From Gemmatimonadetes bacterium T265 (GTDB lineage: Bacteria; Gemmatimonadota; Gemmatimonadetes; Gemmatimonadales; Gemmatimonadaceae), in assembly GCA_019973575.1 (NCBI GenBank), contig BPUI01000001.1, positions 806,001-870,000 on the forward strand: DNA of 64,000 bases, given 5' to 3'. How positions within the stretch are numbered: position 1 is the first letter of the stretch; every line of letters begins with the position of its first letter. The notes under the pieces are model-generated. The model was given only the letters and a program-made list of their open reading frames with translations, ran no database searches and was not told the origin of the DNA. The position numbers and the translations under genes are program-made. Positions 7,520 through 18,244 of the stretch are shown here, piece by piece.

Positions 7520-9454
7520 CTAATCCGCGAGCGTGCTCAGGTCCCCCGGGTCCACCCCGAGCGCCTCCGCCTTCAGCATCCGCCGCACGATCTTCCCCGA
7601 CCGCGTTTTCGGCAGCGACGCGCGCACCTCGACCTCGCTCGGCTGCGCGATCGGGCCGAGGTCCTGCCGGACGTGGTCCTTCAACGACGCGACGAGCCCC
7701 GGGCCGGCCGCCTGCCCCGGCCTAACGACGACGTACGCCTTGATCCGCTCCCCGCGGATCGGGTCCGGCAGCCCGACGACCGCGCTCTCCGCGACCGCGG
7801 GGTGCCGGAGCAGCGACCCCTCCACGTCGGCCGTGCCGATGCGGTGCCCGGCGACGTTGAGCACGTCGTCGGCGCGGCCTAACACGGCGACGTAGCCGTC
7901 CTCGTCGACCACGGCCACGTCGCCGGCGGTGTAGGCGCCGGGGACCTGCCGCCAGTACGCCGCGTAGCGCGCGTGGTCGTTCCAGATCGTGCGCAGCATC
8001 CAGGGCACGGGCGCCGTGAGCACGAGCAGCCCGCCCGTGCCCGGCGGCAGCGGCTTTCCGGCCGAGTCGACGACGGCGATCTCCGCGCCGGGCACCGGCT
8101 TCCCGACGCGCCCCGGCCGCGCCTCGAACGCCGGGAAGGTCGCGAGCACCGGCGCCGCGACCTCGGTCTGCCACCAGTTGTCGACGACGAAGCCGTCCCC
8201 CTGCCCCACCAGGTGCCGCTGTGCCCAGCGGTGCGCCTCGGGGTTGAGCGGCTCCCCCGCGCAGGCGAGCAGCCGCAGCCGCGAGAGGTCGTACTTCGCG
8301 GGCGCGCCGGCCCCGTGACTCATCCACATGCGCACCGCGGTCGGCGCGGTGAACATCACGTCCACGCCGAAGCGCTCGGCCAGCTCCCACGTCACGTCGG
8401 GCGTCGGCCAGTCGGGCGCGCCCTCGCGGAAGACGACCGTCGCGCCTAACGCGAGCGGCCCGTAGACGATGTAGGAGTGCCCGACGGCCCACCCCAGGTC
8501 CGAGGTGCAGTAGTAGACGTCGCGCTCGCCCAACTGGAGGAAGGCGCGCGCGAGGTAGGTGACGCCGACGAGGTAGCCGCCCGTCGCGTGGACCACGCCC
8601 TTGGGCCGCCCCGTCGTGCCGGACGTGTAGAGGATGAACAGGGGGTGCTCGGCGTCGACGACCGCGGGCGCGCGGTGGATCGCGTGCGGCGCCTGCACGT
8701 CGTAGAAGTCGACCTCGCGCTCGGAGCTGAACGCGGCCGGGGCGTCGCCGGGCCGGGAGCCGCGGCGGTGGACGACGACGTGCTCGACGAACGCCAGCCC
8801 GCGCACCGCCTCGTCGACGATCGGCTTGAGCGCGACCGCCTTCCCGCGGCGGTAGGTGAAGTCGGAGCAGACGACGGCCTTGGCGCCCGCGTCCTCGATG
8901 CGCGCCCGGAGCGCGCCCGCGCCGATCCCCGCGTAGACCACCGAGTGGACCGCGCCGAGCCGCGCGCAGGCGAGCATCGCGACGACGCCCTCGGGGGTGT
9001 TAGGCATGTAGAGCACGACGCGGTCGCCTACGCTCACTCCTAACGCGGCGAGCGCGTTGGCGAAGCGGTTCACCTCGCGGTAGAGCCGGCCGTAGGTGTA
9101 GGTGCGCTCCTCGCCGTCCTCGGAGAGCCAGATGAGGGCGGCCTTCGTGCGCCGCTCGCCCTTCGCGTGCCGGTCGAGGCAGCTGACGGTGGCGTTGAGG
9201 CGCCCGCCCTCGAACCACGCGTGCTCGGGCGGCTCGAAGCGGCGCACGGTGTGCCACCGCTCCGCCCACTCGATCGCCGCGGCCTTCTCGGCCCAGAACG
9301 CGTCGGGGTCGGCCGCGGCCCGCGCGCGTTCGGCGTCGTAGTCGACCGGGGCGCGCTCGGCGAGCCACGCGGGAGCCGGGATCGGCGCCTCGCCGGCGAG
9401 CAGCGTGCGCAGGTCGGCGCCGGGGGCGGGTGGGGTGGCAGGCGGGAGCGACAT
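7520..9454 (-). CDS. Acetyl-CoA synthetase-like acyl-CoA ligase
   Basis: A 644-residue AMP-forming acyl-CoA synthetase of the Acs family (ANL superfamily): acetate (or another short acyl acid) + ATP + CoA to acyl-CoA + AMP + PPi. The P-loop YTSGTTGRPKG, the DNWWQTE adenylate-binding block, [16 protein letters not shown] and the C-terminal [11 protein letters not shown] with the catalytic lysine are all present. This is the second Acs paralogue here; it differs clearly from the 13114 gene (TSDLGWAVGHSY against [12 protein letters not shown]), so a different acyl substrate such as propionate is possible. Four copies of GTTAGGC fall inside it, read in different frames. Confidence 0.88.
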   Translation of the reverse strand: MSLPPATPPAPGADLRTLLAGEAPIPAPAWLAERAPVDYDAERARAAADPDAFWAEKAAAIEWAERWHTVRRFEPPEHAWFEGGRLNATVSCLDRHAKGERRTKAALIWLSEDGEERTYTYGRLYREVNRFANALAALGVSVGDRVVLYMPNTPEGVVAMLACARLGAVHSVVYAGIGAGALRARIEDAGAKAVVCSDFTYRRGKAVALKPIVDEAVRGLAFVEHVVVHRRGSRPGDAPAAFSSEREVDFYDVQAPHAIHRAPAVVDAEHPLFILYTSGTTGRPKGVVHATGGYLVGVTYLARAFLQLGERDVYYCTSDLGWAVGHSYIVYGPLALGATVVFREGAPDWPTPDVTWELAERFGVDVMFTAPTAVRMWMSHGAGAPAKYDLSRLRLLACAGEPLNPEAHRWAQRHLVGQGDGFVVDNWWQTEVAAPVLATFPAFEARPGRVGKPVPGAEIAVVDSAGKPLPPGTGGLLVLTAPVPWMLRTIWNDHARYAAYWRQVPGAYTAGDVAVVDEDGYVAVLGRADDVLNVAGHRIGTADVEGSLLRHPAVAESAVVGLPDPIRGERIKAYVVVRPGQAAGPGLVASLKDHVRQDLGPIAQPSEVEVRASLPKTRSGKIVRRMLKAEALGVDPGDLSTLAD

Positions 9455-9621
9455 GGACGCAGGGCTCGAAAACGGGTCGCCCGAGATCTACATGCGGTAC
9501 CGCGGTGCCGGCGGCGCGCTCCCGCGCGACCGGCCGCGGCCACTGTTACACTCCGTCGCGGCCGGGCGGCCGGAGATCGGGCGCCCCGTGCCTCGGCCGA
9601 CGACTCCCCACCCCTGATCTG

Positions 9622-10125
9622 ATGCGATCCCCGGGACGCGTGTTCTGGCCGCTCGCGGCGGCCCTGGTCCTCGCGGACTGCACGAGCAAGCGCGCGATCG
9701 AAGACGCCGCGCCGCTCGTCGGCGTGCCCCGGCCGGTGCTCGACGACGTCGTGCGCTTCACCCTCGCCTACAACCAGGGCGCGGCGTTCTCGACGCACTT
9801 CGGCCCGTACCAGCGCTGGGTGCTGATCGCGCTCACGCTCGCCATCCTCGGCGGACTCGCGCGGCTGTACGGCCGGATCGCGCGCGCCGGCGGGCCGGGC
9901 GTCGTCGGCCTCGCCCTCGTGGCCGGCGGCGCGGCGGGCAACCTGCTGGACCGGCTCGCGTCCGACCGGGGCGTCGTCGACTTCATCGACGTGGGCGTCG
10001 GGGCGGCGCGGTTCTACGTGTTCAACGTCGCCGACGCGGGCGTGTCGGTCGGGGCGGCGCTCCTCGCGTACGCGCTGTGGCGCGGCGAGCGCGCCGGCCC
10101 GGCCCCGCCGCCGGCGAGTGCCTAA
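9622..10125 (+). CDS. lspA: Lipoprotein signal peptidase (signal peptidase II)
   Basis: A 167-residue inner-membrane aspartyl protease that cleaves prolipoprotein signal peptides after lipidation. LspA boxes are visible: N-x-GAAF (NQGAAFS), GNLLDRL, VVDFID and FNVADAGVSVG, the last two carrying the catalytic aspartates. Four transmembrane helices can be drawn. The ATG at 9622 is chosen because the family N-terminus (FWPLAAALVLADCTSK) begins there. The 3' end overlaps the next gene by 8 nt, and its TAA stop is in a GCCTAAC motif. Substrates in this window would include the lipobox proteins at 1869 and 60556. Confidence 0.93.
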   Translation: MRSPGRVFWPLAAALVLADCTSKRAIEDAAPLVGVPRPVLDDVVRFTLAYNQGAAFSTHFGPYQRWVLIALTLAILGGLARLYGRIARAGGPGVVGLALVAGGAAGNLLDRLASDRGVVDFIDVGVGAARFYVFNVADAGVSVGAALLAYALWRGERAGPAPPPASA

Positions 10126-10660
10126 CACGACGCCCGGCGTCCCGCGCCTGACCACCGACCGCCTGCTCCTGCGCGGCTTCGACGCGCGGGACTTCGGGGC
10201 CTACGCCGCGCTGATGGCCGACCCCGCGGTGGCCCGCTACCTCGGCGACGGGCGGCCGCTGGCCCGCGCCGACGCGTGGCGGCAGCTCGCGCTCGTCGTC
10301 GGGCATTGGGCGCTGCGCGGCTTCGGGCTCTGGGCCGCGGAGGAGCGCATGACCGGCGCGCTCGTCGGGCGCATCGGCTGCTACGAGCCGGAGGGGTGGC
10401 CGGGGCTCGAGGTCGGCTACGTGCTCGCGCGCCCGTACTGGGGCCGCGGGTACGCCGCCGAGGGCGCGCGGGCGGCGCTCGGCTACGCGCACGACGTGCT
10501 CGGGCGGGAGCGGGTCGTCAGCCTGATCCACCCGGAGAACGTCGCGTCGGTCCGCGTGGCGACGCGACTCGGCGCGGCCCCGGACGGGACGGCCGACATC
10601 GGCGGCCGCCCGGCGCTCGTCTACGCATACCCGGCGCCGGCGGCCGCGCGGCTCGGCTAG
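10118..10660 (+). CDS. GNAT-family N-acetyltransferase (RimJ/RimL type)
   Basis: A 180-residue GNAT acetyltransferase. Family marks are RLTTDRLLLRGF at the N-terminus, LEVGYVLARPYWGRGYAAEGARA (motif A, acetyl-CoA pyrophosphate loop), and ENVASVRVATRLG near the C-terminus. This is the RimJ/RimL subgroup that often acetylates N-terminal amino groups of proteins, though the substrate cannot be deduced. The GTG start lies inside the end of lspA (8-nt overlap), implying coupled translation. Its TAG stop is inside the first unit of a 15-bp tandem repeat. Confidence 0.85.
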   Translation: MPNTTPGVPRLTTDRLLLRGFDARDFGAYAALMADPAVARYLGDGRPLARADAWRQLALVVGHWALRGFGLWAAEERMTGALVGRIGCYEPEGWPGLEVGYVLARPYWGRGYAAEGARAALGYAHDVLGRERVVSLIHPENVASVRVATRLGAAPDGTADIGGRPALVYAYPAPAAARLG

Positions 10661-10692
10661 CGAAAGCTCGGCTAGCGAAAGCTCGGCTAGCG
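10651..10692. repeat. 15-bp tandem repeat, about 2.8 copies
   Basis: The unit GCTCGGCTAGCGAAA occurs at 10651-10665 and 10666-10680, and a third partial unit covers 10681-10692. Each unit carries a TAG, so the repeat supplies the stop of the plus-strand GNAT gene, and its last copy also contains the stop of the convergent mscL gene. A 15-nt unit keeps frame, so copy number could change without lengthening either protein. Confidence 0.85.
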
Positions 10693-11139
10693 CGCCAACG
10701 CCGGCGCAGGTCTCCCGACCGGCGCCACGGGCGGCACCGGGACGGGCTGGGTCGTCGCGTCGAGCGCGCTCGTGCAGTGCGGGCAGCGCGTCGCCCGCTC
10801 GTCGAGGTCGCTCTTGAAGCACACCGGGCACGTCTTCGTCGGCGACGTCGGCGTCTCCTTCACGAACAGCTTCGAGAGCCGCCACGCCACGAAGCCGATG
10901 ATCACGAAGTTGACCAGGGCCGCCAGCACGACCCCGGGCGCGAACAGGAACGGCCCGATGTGCCACGTGAGCTTCGCGTAGTCGCCGCCGGTCGCCTGCT
11001 GCAGCGGCCCGATGAACGGCATCAGGATCCCGTTGACGATCGCCTTGACCACGGTGTCGAGCGCGCCGCCGACGACGACCGCGATCGCCAGCGCGAGCGC
11101 GTTCTGCTTGATCAGAAACGCCTTGAAGTCACGCCACAT
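10687..11139 (-). CDS. mscL: Large-conductance mechanosensitive channel MscL with C-terminal zinc ribbon
   Basis: A 150-residue channel that opens under membrane tension to release solutes in osmotic downshock. The N-terminal MWRDFKAFLIKQNALALAIAVVVGGAL helix, VNGILMPFIG and the second helix FAPGVVLAALVNFVIIGFVAW are classical MscL. Instead of the usual short cytoplasmic helix, the tail has a zinc-ribbon: CPVC at residues 104-107 and CPHC at 119-122, followed by a Pro-rich end. Channel identity is secure; the role of the ribbon (cytoplasmic stabiliser, redox or metal sensor) is unknown. The gene is convergent with the GNAT gene. Confidence 0.9.
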   Translation of the reverse strand: MWRDFKAFLIKQNALALAIAVVVGGALDTVVKAIVNGILMPFIGPLQQATGGDYAKLTWHIGPFLFAPGVVLAALVNFVIIGFVAWRLSKLFVKETPTSPTKTCPVCFKSDLDERATRCPHCTSALDATTQPVPVPPVAPVGRPAPALAR

Positions 11140-11277
11140 GGTGCCCCCTCCCCCGGGAAGATGGTGATCCGCGACACGCGCAGCCCACGGACGGGTCGGC
11201 GTGCCCCGTGCGCGGCATATTGTGCCAACCGGCGCGATTTGGCAATCGCCCGAGCCGCGCGCCGCGCGCGTCGCTCC

Positions 11278-12945
11278 CTACCCGCGGATGTCGACGCCCC
11301 GCGTCTCGCGGACGAACAGCGCGCCGACGACGAGTGTCACGGCCGCGATGACGATCGGGTACCACAGCCCCGAGTACAGGTCGCCCGTCGCGGCGACGAT
11401 CGCGAACGCCGTCGTCGGCAGGAAGCCGCCGAACCAGCCGTTGCCGATGTGGTAGGGCAGCGACATCGACGTGTAGCGGATGCGCGTGGGGAACATCTCG
11501 ACGAGCGTCGCGGCGATCGGCCCGTAGACCATCGTCACGTAGAGCACGAGGACGAAGAGCACGAGCACGACCATCGGCGTGTTCACGCGCGCCGGGTCGG
11601 CCTTCGCCGGGTAGCCCGCGGCCTTGAGCGCACCGCCTAACGATTTCGTGAACGCCGAGTCGAGCGCCTTGGCCCCCGCCGCCGTGCCGCGGTACGACGG
11701 GATCGCCGCGCTCCCCACGGCGACCCGCGCGGTCGTCCCCGCCGGCGCGGCCTCGTTGCGGTACGGCACGCCCGCCTTGACGAGCGCCGCCTTCGCGACG
11801 TCGCAGCTCGACGTGAACTTCTTCTTGCCGACCGGGTCGAACTGGAACGAGCACTCGGCAGGGTCCGCGACCACCGTGACCGGCGCGGTGGCCTGCGCCC
11901 GCTCGAGCGCGGGGTTCGCGTAGTGCGTGAGCGCCTTGAACAGCGGGAAGTACGTGAGCGCCGCGAGCAGGCACCCGCCGAGGATCACCGGCTTGCGCCC
12001 GACGCGGTCCGAGAGCGCGCCCATGACGATGAAGAACGGCGTCGCGAGCAGCAGCCCCGCGGCGACCATCAGGTTGGCCGCCTGCGCGTCCACCTTCAGC
12101 ATCTGCGTCAGGAAGAACAGCGCGTAGAACTGTCCCGTGTACCACACCACCGCCTGCCCCGCCGCGAGCCCGAAGAGCGCGAGCAGCACGAGTTTGAGGT
12201 TCGCCCAGTTGCCGAACGAGTCCTTGAGCGGCGACGTCGACCCCTTCCCCTCGGCCTTCATCTGCCGGAACATCGGGCTCTCGTCGAGGCGGAGGCGGAT
12301 CCACGTCGAGACCGCGAGTAGCACGAGCGAGACCGCGAACGGGATGCGCCAGCCCCACGCCTCGAACTGCTCGGTGCCGAGCACGACGCGGCAGCCGAGG
12401 ATGACGAGCAGCGAGAGGAAGAGGCCTAACGTCGCGGTCGTCTGGATCCACGCCGTGTAGCTCCCGCGCCGGCCGTCGGGCGCGTGCTCGGCCACGTAGG
12501 TCGCCGCGCCGCCGTACTCGCCGCCGAGCGCGAGGCCCTGCAGCAGGCGGAGCGTGACGAGCGCGACCGGCGCGAGGACGCCGATCGACGCGTACGACGG
12601 GAGCACCGCGACCAGGAAGGTCGAGAGGCCCATGATGAGGATCGTGACGAGGAACGTGTGCTTGCGCCCGACGAGGTCGCCGAGCCGGCCGAAGACGACC
12701 GCGCCGAACGGCCGCACCGCGAAGCCCGCCGCGAAGGCGAGCAGCGCGAAGACGAAGCCCGCCGTCGGGTTCACGCCCGAGAAGAATTGCTTCGAGATGA
12801 CCGCCGCGAGCGAGCCGTACAGGTAGAAGTCGTACCACTCGAAGACGGTCCCCAACGAGGCGGCGAAGATCACGCCGCGGACGTCCTTGAGCGCGACGTC
12901 GGCGCGCGGGGCCGCGAGCGGGGCGGCGGGGGCGTAGGTGGCCAT
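11278..12945 (-). CDS. MFS transporter, metabolite:H+ symporter (MHS) family
   Basis: A 555-residue inner-membrane secondary transporter. It has the MHS hallmarks [16 protein letters not shown] at helix 1, [13 protein letters not shown] in the 2-3 loop, [22 protein letters not shown] in helix 4, and DRVGRKPVI in the 8-9 loop. It is about 120 residues longer than typical because of a hydrophilic insertion between helices 8-9 and 10 (roughly residues 345-450, including [14 protein letters not shown]), probably an external domain. The substrate is likely a small carboxylate or amino-acid derivative. The gene is divergent from acs at 13114 (168 bp apart), suggesting but not proving acetate or a related acid. 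Confidence 0.85.
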   Translation of the reverse strand: MATYAPAAPLAAPRADVALKDVRGVIFAASLGTVFEWYDFYLYGSLAAVISKQFFSGVNPTAGFVFALLAFAAGFAVRPFGAVVFGRLGDLVGRKHTFLVTILIMGLSTFLVAVLPSYASIGVLAPVALVTLRLLQGLALGGEYGGAATYVAEHAPDGRRGSYTAWIQTTATLGLFLSLLVILGCRVVLGTEQFEAWGWRIPFAVSLVLLAVSTWIRLRLDESPMFRQMKAEGKGSTSPLKDSFGNWANLKLVLLALFGLAAGQAVVWYTGQFYALFFLTQMLKVDAQAANLMVAAGLLLATPFFIVMGALSDRVGRKPVILGGCLLAALTYFPLFKALTHYANPALERAQATAPVTVVADPAECSFQFDPVGKKKFTSSCDVAKAALVKAGVPYRNEAAPAGTTARVAVGSAAIPSYRGTAAGAKALDSAFTKSLGGALKAAGYPAKADPARVNTPMVVLVLFVLVLYVTMVYGPIAATLVEMFPTRIRYTSMSLPYHIGNGWFGGFLPTTAFAIVAATGDLYSGLWYPIVIAAVTLVVGALFVRETRGVDIRG

Positions 12946-13113
12946 GGGCGGGGGCGGGGGACCGGAGGGGAGACTCTCCGGAGGGGACCTCGGGCGTGCG
13001 GCACGCGCACGGTACGGGGCGTACCGGCCCGGCGCCAGAATCGCCGGCGCGCGCTGTGTAACATTCGGCCGCGTGCGATCGCGCGCCGCCCCCGACCCGC
13101 GCCACCCCCGGCC

Positions 13114-15129
<2,016 letters not shown>

Positions 15130-15280
15130 TGCGGGCGGGGCGGGTGACCCCCCGCCCCGCCCGCGGGTCTCTCCTGGTACGCTCCCTGCCCCCGCTCGCT
15201 GTCGCGGCCCCCGCCGCGCGGCGGGCGGGGGCGCCGCGCGCCTGCCCTGCCCTTGCTGTTCGCCCCCGAGGACCCCGCTC

Positions 15281-15703
15281 GTGGCCCTGCTCGGCAACCT
15301 GTTCCCCGAATCGATCTTCGCCCGCAAGCTGCCCGAGGCCGCCGAGCGGCGGCTGCGGCTGGCGCAGGCGCGCGCCGAAGAGTCAATCGTGCGCGTGCAC
15401 GTCGACAACGCGCTGATGTTCATGGACACGCTCGCCGAGGACATGACGTTCGACCGGGCGATCGACACGTACATCCGCGTGATGGGGATCCCCGAACCGC
15501 TCGCGAGCACGGTGGCTACGCGGGCGCTCGTCGTGCTGGGCCAGGACCTCGTGCCGTACCGCCGGCGGCAGCGCGCGGACGCGGGCGGGGCCGGCGCGGC
15601 GGACTCCGCCGACGGAGCGGCGCCTGGCGCGCCCGACCAGTCGCCCGGCAAGCCGCGCCTTCGCCTCGACGACGCGGCGGAGGCGCGGCGGCGGCGGGCG
15701 TAG
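15281..15703 (+). CDS. Hypothetical helical protein
   Basis: A 140-residue soluble protein starting at GTG 15281 (MALLGNLFPESIFARK). The first 90 residues look like an ordered helical domain (ERRLRLAQARAEESIVRVHVDNALMFMD and AIDTYIRVMGIPEPLAS), and the rest is an Ala/Gly/Asp-rich disordered tail ending in Arg. No motif, signal peptide or membrane segment is seen and no family is recognised. It stands alone between acs and a convergent PEP-CTERM gene. The coding call rests on GC-rich third positions and the ordered N-terminal sequence. Confidence 0.6.
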   Translation: MALLGNLFPESIFARKLPEAAERRLRLAQARAEESIVRVHVDNALMFMDTLAEDMTFDRAIDTYIRVMGIPEPLASTVATRALVVLGQDLVPYRRRQRADAGGAGAADSADGAAPGAPDQSPGKPRLRLDDAAEARRRRA

Positions 15704-15725
15704 GACCGCCCGCCGCGCCGCCTGT

Positions 15726-16877
15726 TCAGCCCATCCCCGCCGCGTCGCGCCGCGCGCGCCGGGCGCCGACGACCGCGAGCAGGCCGACGCCGGCCGCCAT
15801 CAGCGCGAGCGAGCCCGGCTCGGGCGTCGCCGTGATCCGGCCGAACAGCCCGTCCGCCTCGTCGTTGATGCCCGCGGCGAAGTAGAGCGCGTCGGGGCTC
15901 CCGGCCGCGCCGCCGTTGCCGAAGGCAATCCCCCACAGGCCTTCGTTCACGAGCGGCCGGCCGTCGGTGCCGAGGAGCGCGCCGAGCGCGGCTCCCGTGG
16001 TGGGGTCGAAGGCGTTGATCGTGCCGTCGCCGAAGTTGCCGATCAGGAGGTCACCGCCGAAGCGGCCGAAGCCCGCCGGCGCGAGCGCCATCCCCCACGG
16101 CGCGTCGAGCGCGCCGCCGCTCGCGAGCCGGCGCACGAGTGCGCCGCTCGTGTCGTACACGTCGACGTAGCCGTTGCCGGCGCCCACCACCTCCTGGCCC
16201 GTGGTCGGGTCCTTGAGAGCGTAGGTGACGATGATCGAGCCGCCGACGTTCTGGACGTTGTACGGGACATAGCCCGCGGGGACGTTGGCGTCCGTGAACC
16301 CGCCCGCGACCGGGTTGAAGGCGCCGTCGAACACGTCCACGCGGCCCGCGCCGAAGTTCGCGGCGTAGAGGCGTGCCGTCGCGCCGCTTCCGCTCACGGC
16401 GATCCCGGTGTAGCTCGACGACGGGAAGCCGTTCACGACGGTGACGGCCGTCGTACCGGCCGCGCCGTTCCAGGCGGAGATCGTCCCCGTCGCGCCGGCG
16501 AAGAGGAAGTTGGCGTTCGCGCCGTTCGGCAGCGCGAAGGCGCCCGTGGTGTTGAACGTCTGGCCGGTAGGCACGCCGGGCACCCCGCCGCCAGGCCCAG
16601 GGATGTTGACGACGAGCCCGAGTTTCGTGCCGGCGCCGTTGTAGAGCGTCGAGGTGCCCGTCCCGGCGTTCGAAACCCAGAACGGTCCCGCCGGGCTGAA
16701 CGACATGCCCCACGAATTCTTGAGCTGCGGGTCGAGCGTCGCCGCGAGGCCCGGGACGTCCGACACGAGATTGGTCTGGACGTAGCCGGATTGCGCGACC
16801 GCCGGCCGCGTTCCGGCGAGGAGGGCGAGCAGGACGGGCGCGAGGAGTCTCGCGGCGGGGGTGGTACGTCTCAACAT
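15726..16877 (-). CDS. TIGR03118-family beta-propeller protein with PEP-CTERM signal
   Basis: A 383-residue exported protein. An N-terminal signal peptide ends near PAVAQS; the body has TIGR03118-family features (NLVSDVPGLAATLDPQLKNSWGMS, repeated propeller-like blades, NEGLWGIAFGNG, LYFAAGINDEADGLFG). The C-terminus is a complete PEP-CTERM sorting signal: PEP, a hydrophobic helix, then RRARR. Such proteins are processed by an exosortase, which must be encoded elsewhere, and are linked to exopolysaccharide or surface attachment. The ATG at 16877 has a well-placed AGAGG ribosome site. Molecular function is unknown. Confidence 0.85.
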   Translation of the reverse strand: MLRRTTPAARLLAPVLLALLAGTRPAVAQSGYVQTNLVSDVPGLAATLDPQLKNSWGMSFSPAGPFWVSNAGTGTSTLYNGAGTKLGLVVNIPGPGGGVPGVPTGQTFNTTGAFALPNGANANFLFAGATGTISAWNGAAGTTAVTVVNGFPSSSYTGIAVSGSGATARLYAANFGAGRVDVFDGAFNPVAGGFTDANVPAGYVPYNVQNVGGSIIVTYALKDPTTGQEVVGAGNGYVDVYDTSGALVRRLASGGALDAPWGMALAPAGFGRFGGDLLIGNFGDGTINAFDPTTGAALGALLGTDGRPLVNEGLWGIAFGNGGAAGSPDALYFAAGINDEADGLFGRITATPEPGSLALMAAGVGLLAVVGARRARRDAAGMG

Positions 16878-17008
16878 GACGACCTCTGGGCGGGTGGCGT
16901 GACGATCGGGCGCGCGGCGGTCTACCGCGCACCAGCCGGGAGACGTCGTGAGCGCGGCAGTTATTCCCGGCAGGCGATCGTCGCCGACGCGACCAGTCGG
17001 ACCGCCGC

Positions 17009-17377
17009 CTATCGCACGTGCACGAGCCCGCCCATGCCCGGGTGCAGTCGGCACCCGTAGCCGAACGTGCCGCGGGTCGTGAACACGCGGGTCACCGAGG
17101 CGTCCGACGTCGGGCCGACGTCCGCGGGCGCACCAGCCGGTCTCGCATCGCCTGGGCGCTGAAAGATCACGGTGTGCGTGACGCCGGCGAACGCCCACGT
17201 CACCGAGTCGCCGACCGCGACCGTGATCTCCGCGGGCGCGAAACGCAGGCTTGGCGTCGCCGACACGAGGTTGCGCGGGGCCGTGGTGGGCGGCGCCACG
17301 TAGTGGCTCGCGTCGCAGGTCGCGGCGGCGGCGACGACGGCGGCGCGCGCCGCGCGACGGGCGAAACGGGCGGCCAT
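17009..17377 (-). CDS. Cupredoxin (plastocyanin-like), exported
   Basis: A 122-residue exported blue-copper-type protein. The N-terminus is a short Ala-rich signal containing AAATC, possibly a lipobox. The copper site is complete: His in GVTHTV, then Cys, His and Met in GCRLHPGMGG. The fold sequence (LRFAPAEITVAVGDSVTWAF, TRGTFGYGC) fits plastocyanin/amicyanin, i.e. small electron carriers or copper-binding proteins of the envelope. The gene is divergent from the ECF sigma gene across 129 bp that contain an inverted repeat (17443-17456); a second cupredoxin lies further down the sigma gene cluster, so shared control is plausible. Confidence 0.82.
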   Translation of the reverse strand: MAARFARRAARAAVVAAAATCDASHYVAPPTTAPRNLVSATPSLRFAPAEITVAVGDSVTWAFAGVTHTVIFQRPGDARPAGAPADVGPTSDASVTRVFTTRGTFGYGCRLHPGMGGLVHVR

Positions 17378-17442
17378 GCGGGGCGGACCTGAGAGGAGGC
17401 GGCGGGTGACACGTCGCGACACGCCGCAAGATGACGCCGCCG

Positions 17443-17456
17443 CGGAATAAATTCCG
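17443..17456. promoter_or_regulatory. Inverted repeat between cupredoxin and sigma genes
   Basis: CGGAAT-AA-ATTCCG is a perfect 6-bp-arm inverted repeat and a rare A/T-rich spot in this DNA. It lies 66 nt before the cupredoxin start and 51 nt before the sigma factor start, a position that suits an operator or a promoter element serving both divergent genes. The binding protein is unknown. Confidence 0.4.
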
Positions 17457-17506
17457 GCCTCGTCTCGTCTGCTCGAGGACGCGCCCGTCCGTCGGGTCTC
17501 TCGCTC

Positions 17507-18244
17507 GTGTCCTTCGTGCCGCCGTCCCCGCCCGCCGACCCGATCGCCGACGCACACGCGCGGTTTCAGGCGTTGGTGCTGCCGCACCTCGACCGCCTGC
17601 TGGGCTTCGCGCGCCGCCGCACGGCCGACGCGGCGGCCGCCGAAGACGCGGTGCAGGAGGCGTGCATGCGCGCGTGGACCGGCTTCGGCGAGTTGCGCGA
17701 CGCGGCAAACGCGCGGGCGTGGCTGTACCGGATCCTCCGCACGGTGCTCGCGGACGGGCGTGAGCGCGACGACCGTCGGGAGCGGCTCGTCGCGATCACG
17801 CGGCTCGAAGACGTCCACGAGGCATATCTCGCCGACCCGGACGGCGAGGCGGACCCGGTGTTCGCCGACGTCGCCGCGCGGCTCGACAGTGCGGTGGTGC
17901 ACGCTGCGCTCGCGGCCATCCCCGACGACTTCGCCGTGCCGGTGGAGCTGCACGACATCGACGGATTCAAATACCAGGAGATCGCCGACGTGCTTGGGAT
18001 CCCGATCGGCACGGTGATGAGCCGGATCTCGCGCGGCCGCCGGCTGCTCGCCGGGGCCGTCCGGACCAACCGGCGGGCGTGGCTCGACGACGCGCGCCCG
18101 CCGGCGGCCCGCGCGACGGACGTGGGCCCGGTGATCGCCCCGCTGGCCGATGCCCCGGTCGCGGGGCCGCGGCTGACGCTCGGTGGCACCGCGGCGCCAC
18201 TCCGGCGCGCCGCGGACGCGCGACGTCGAGGACCGCACCGGTGA
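17507..18244 (+). CDS. ECF-type RNA polymerase sigma factor
   Basis: A 245-residue sigma-70 family protein of the extracytoplasmic-function class. Region 2 (HLDRLLGFARRRTADAAAAEDAVQEACMRAW, then NARAWLYRI) and region 4 (ALAAIPDDFAVPVELHDIDGFKYQEIADVLGIPIGTVMSRISRGRRLL) are clear. About 60 extra disordered residues follow region 4. The GTG start at 17507 is chosen because region 2 begins about 25 residues later. The stop overlaps the next start as GTGA, coupling it to its anti-sigma factor. Its regulon probably includes the downstream porin/cupredoxin/kinase genes and perhaps itself; that is inference from order. Confidence 0.9.
   Translation: MSFVPPSPPADPIADAHARFQALVLPHLDRLLGFARRRTADAAAAEDAVQEACMRAWTGFGELRDAANARAWLYRILRTVLADGRERDDRRERLVAITRLEDVHEAYLADPDGEADPVFADVAARLDSAVVHAALAAIPDDFAVPVELHDIDGFKYQEIADVLGIPIGTVMSRISRGRRLLAGAVRTNRRAWLDDARPPAARATDVGPVIAPLADAPVAGPRLTLGGTAAPLRRAADARRRGPHR

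Noticed and set aside
17009-18238. Long minus-strand frame joining the cupredoxin to sequence over the sigma gene
   Set aside because: Only the part from ATG 17377 has a signal peptide and copper motifs; the rest is antisense to a clear ECF sigma factor.
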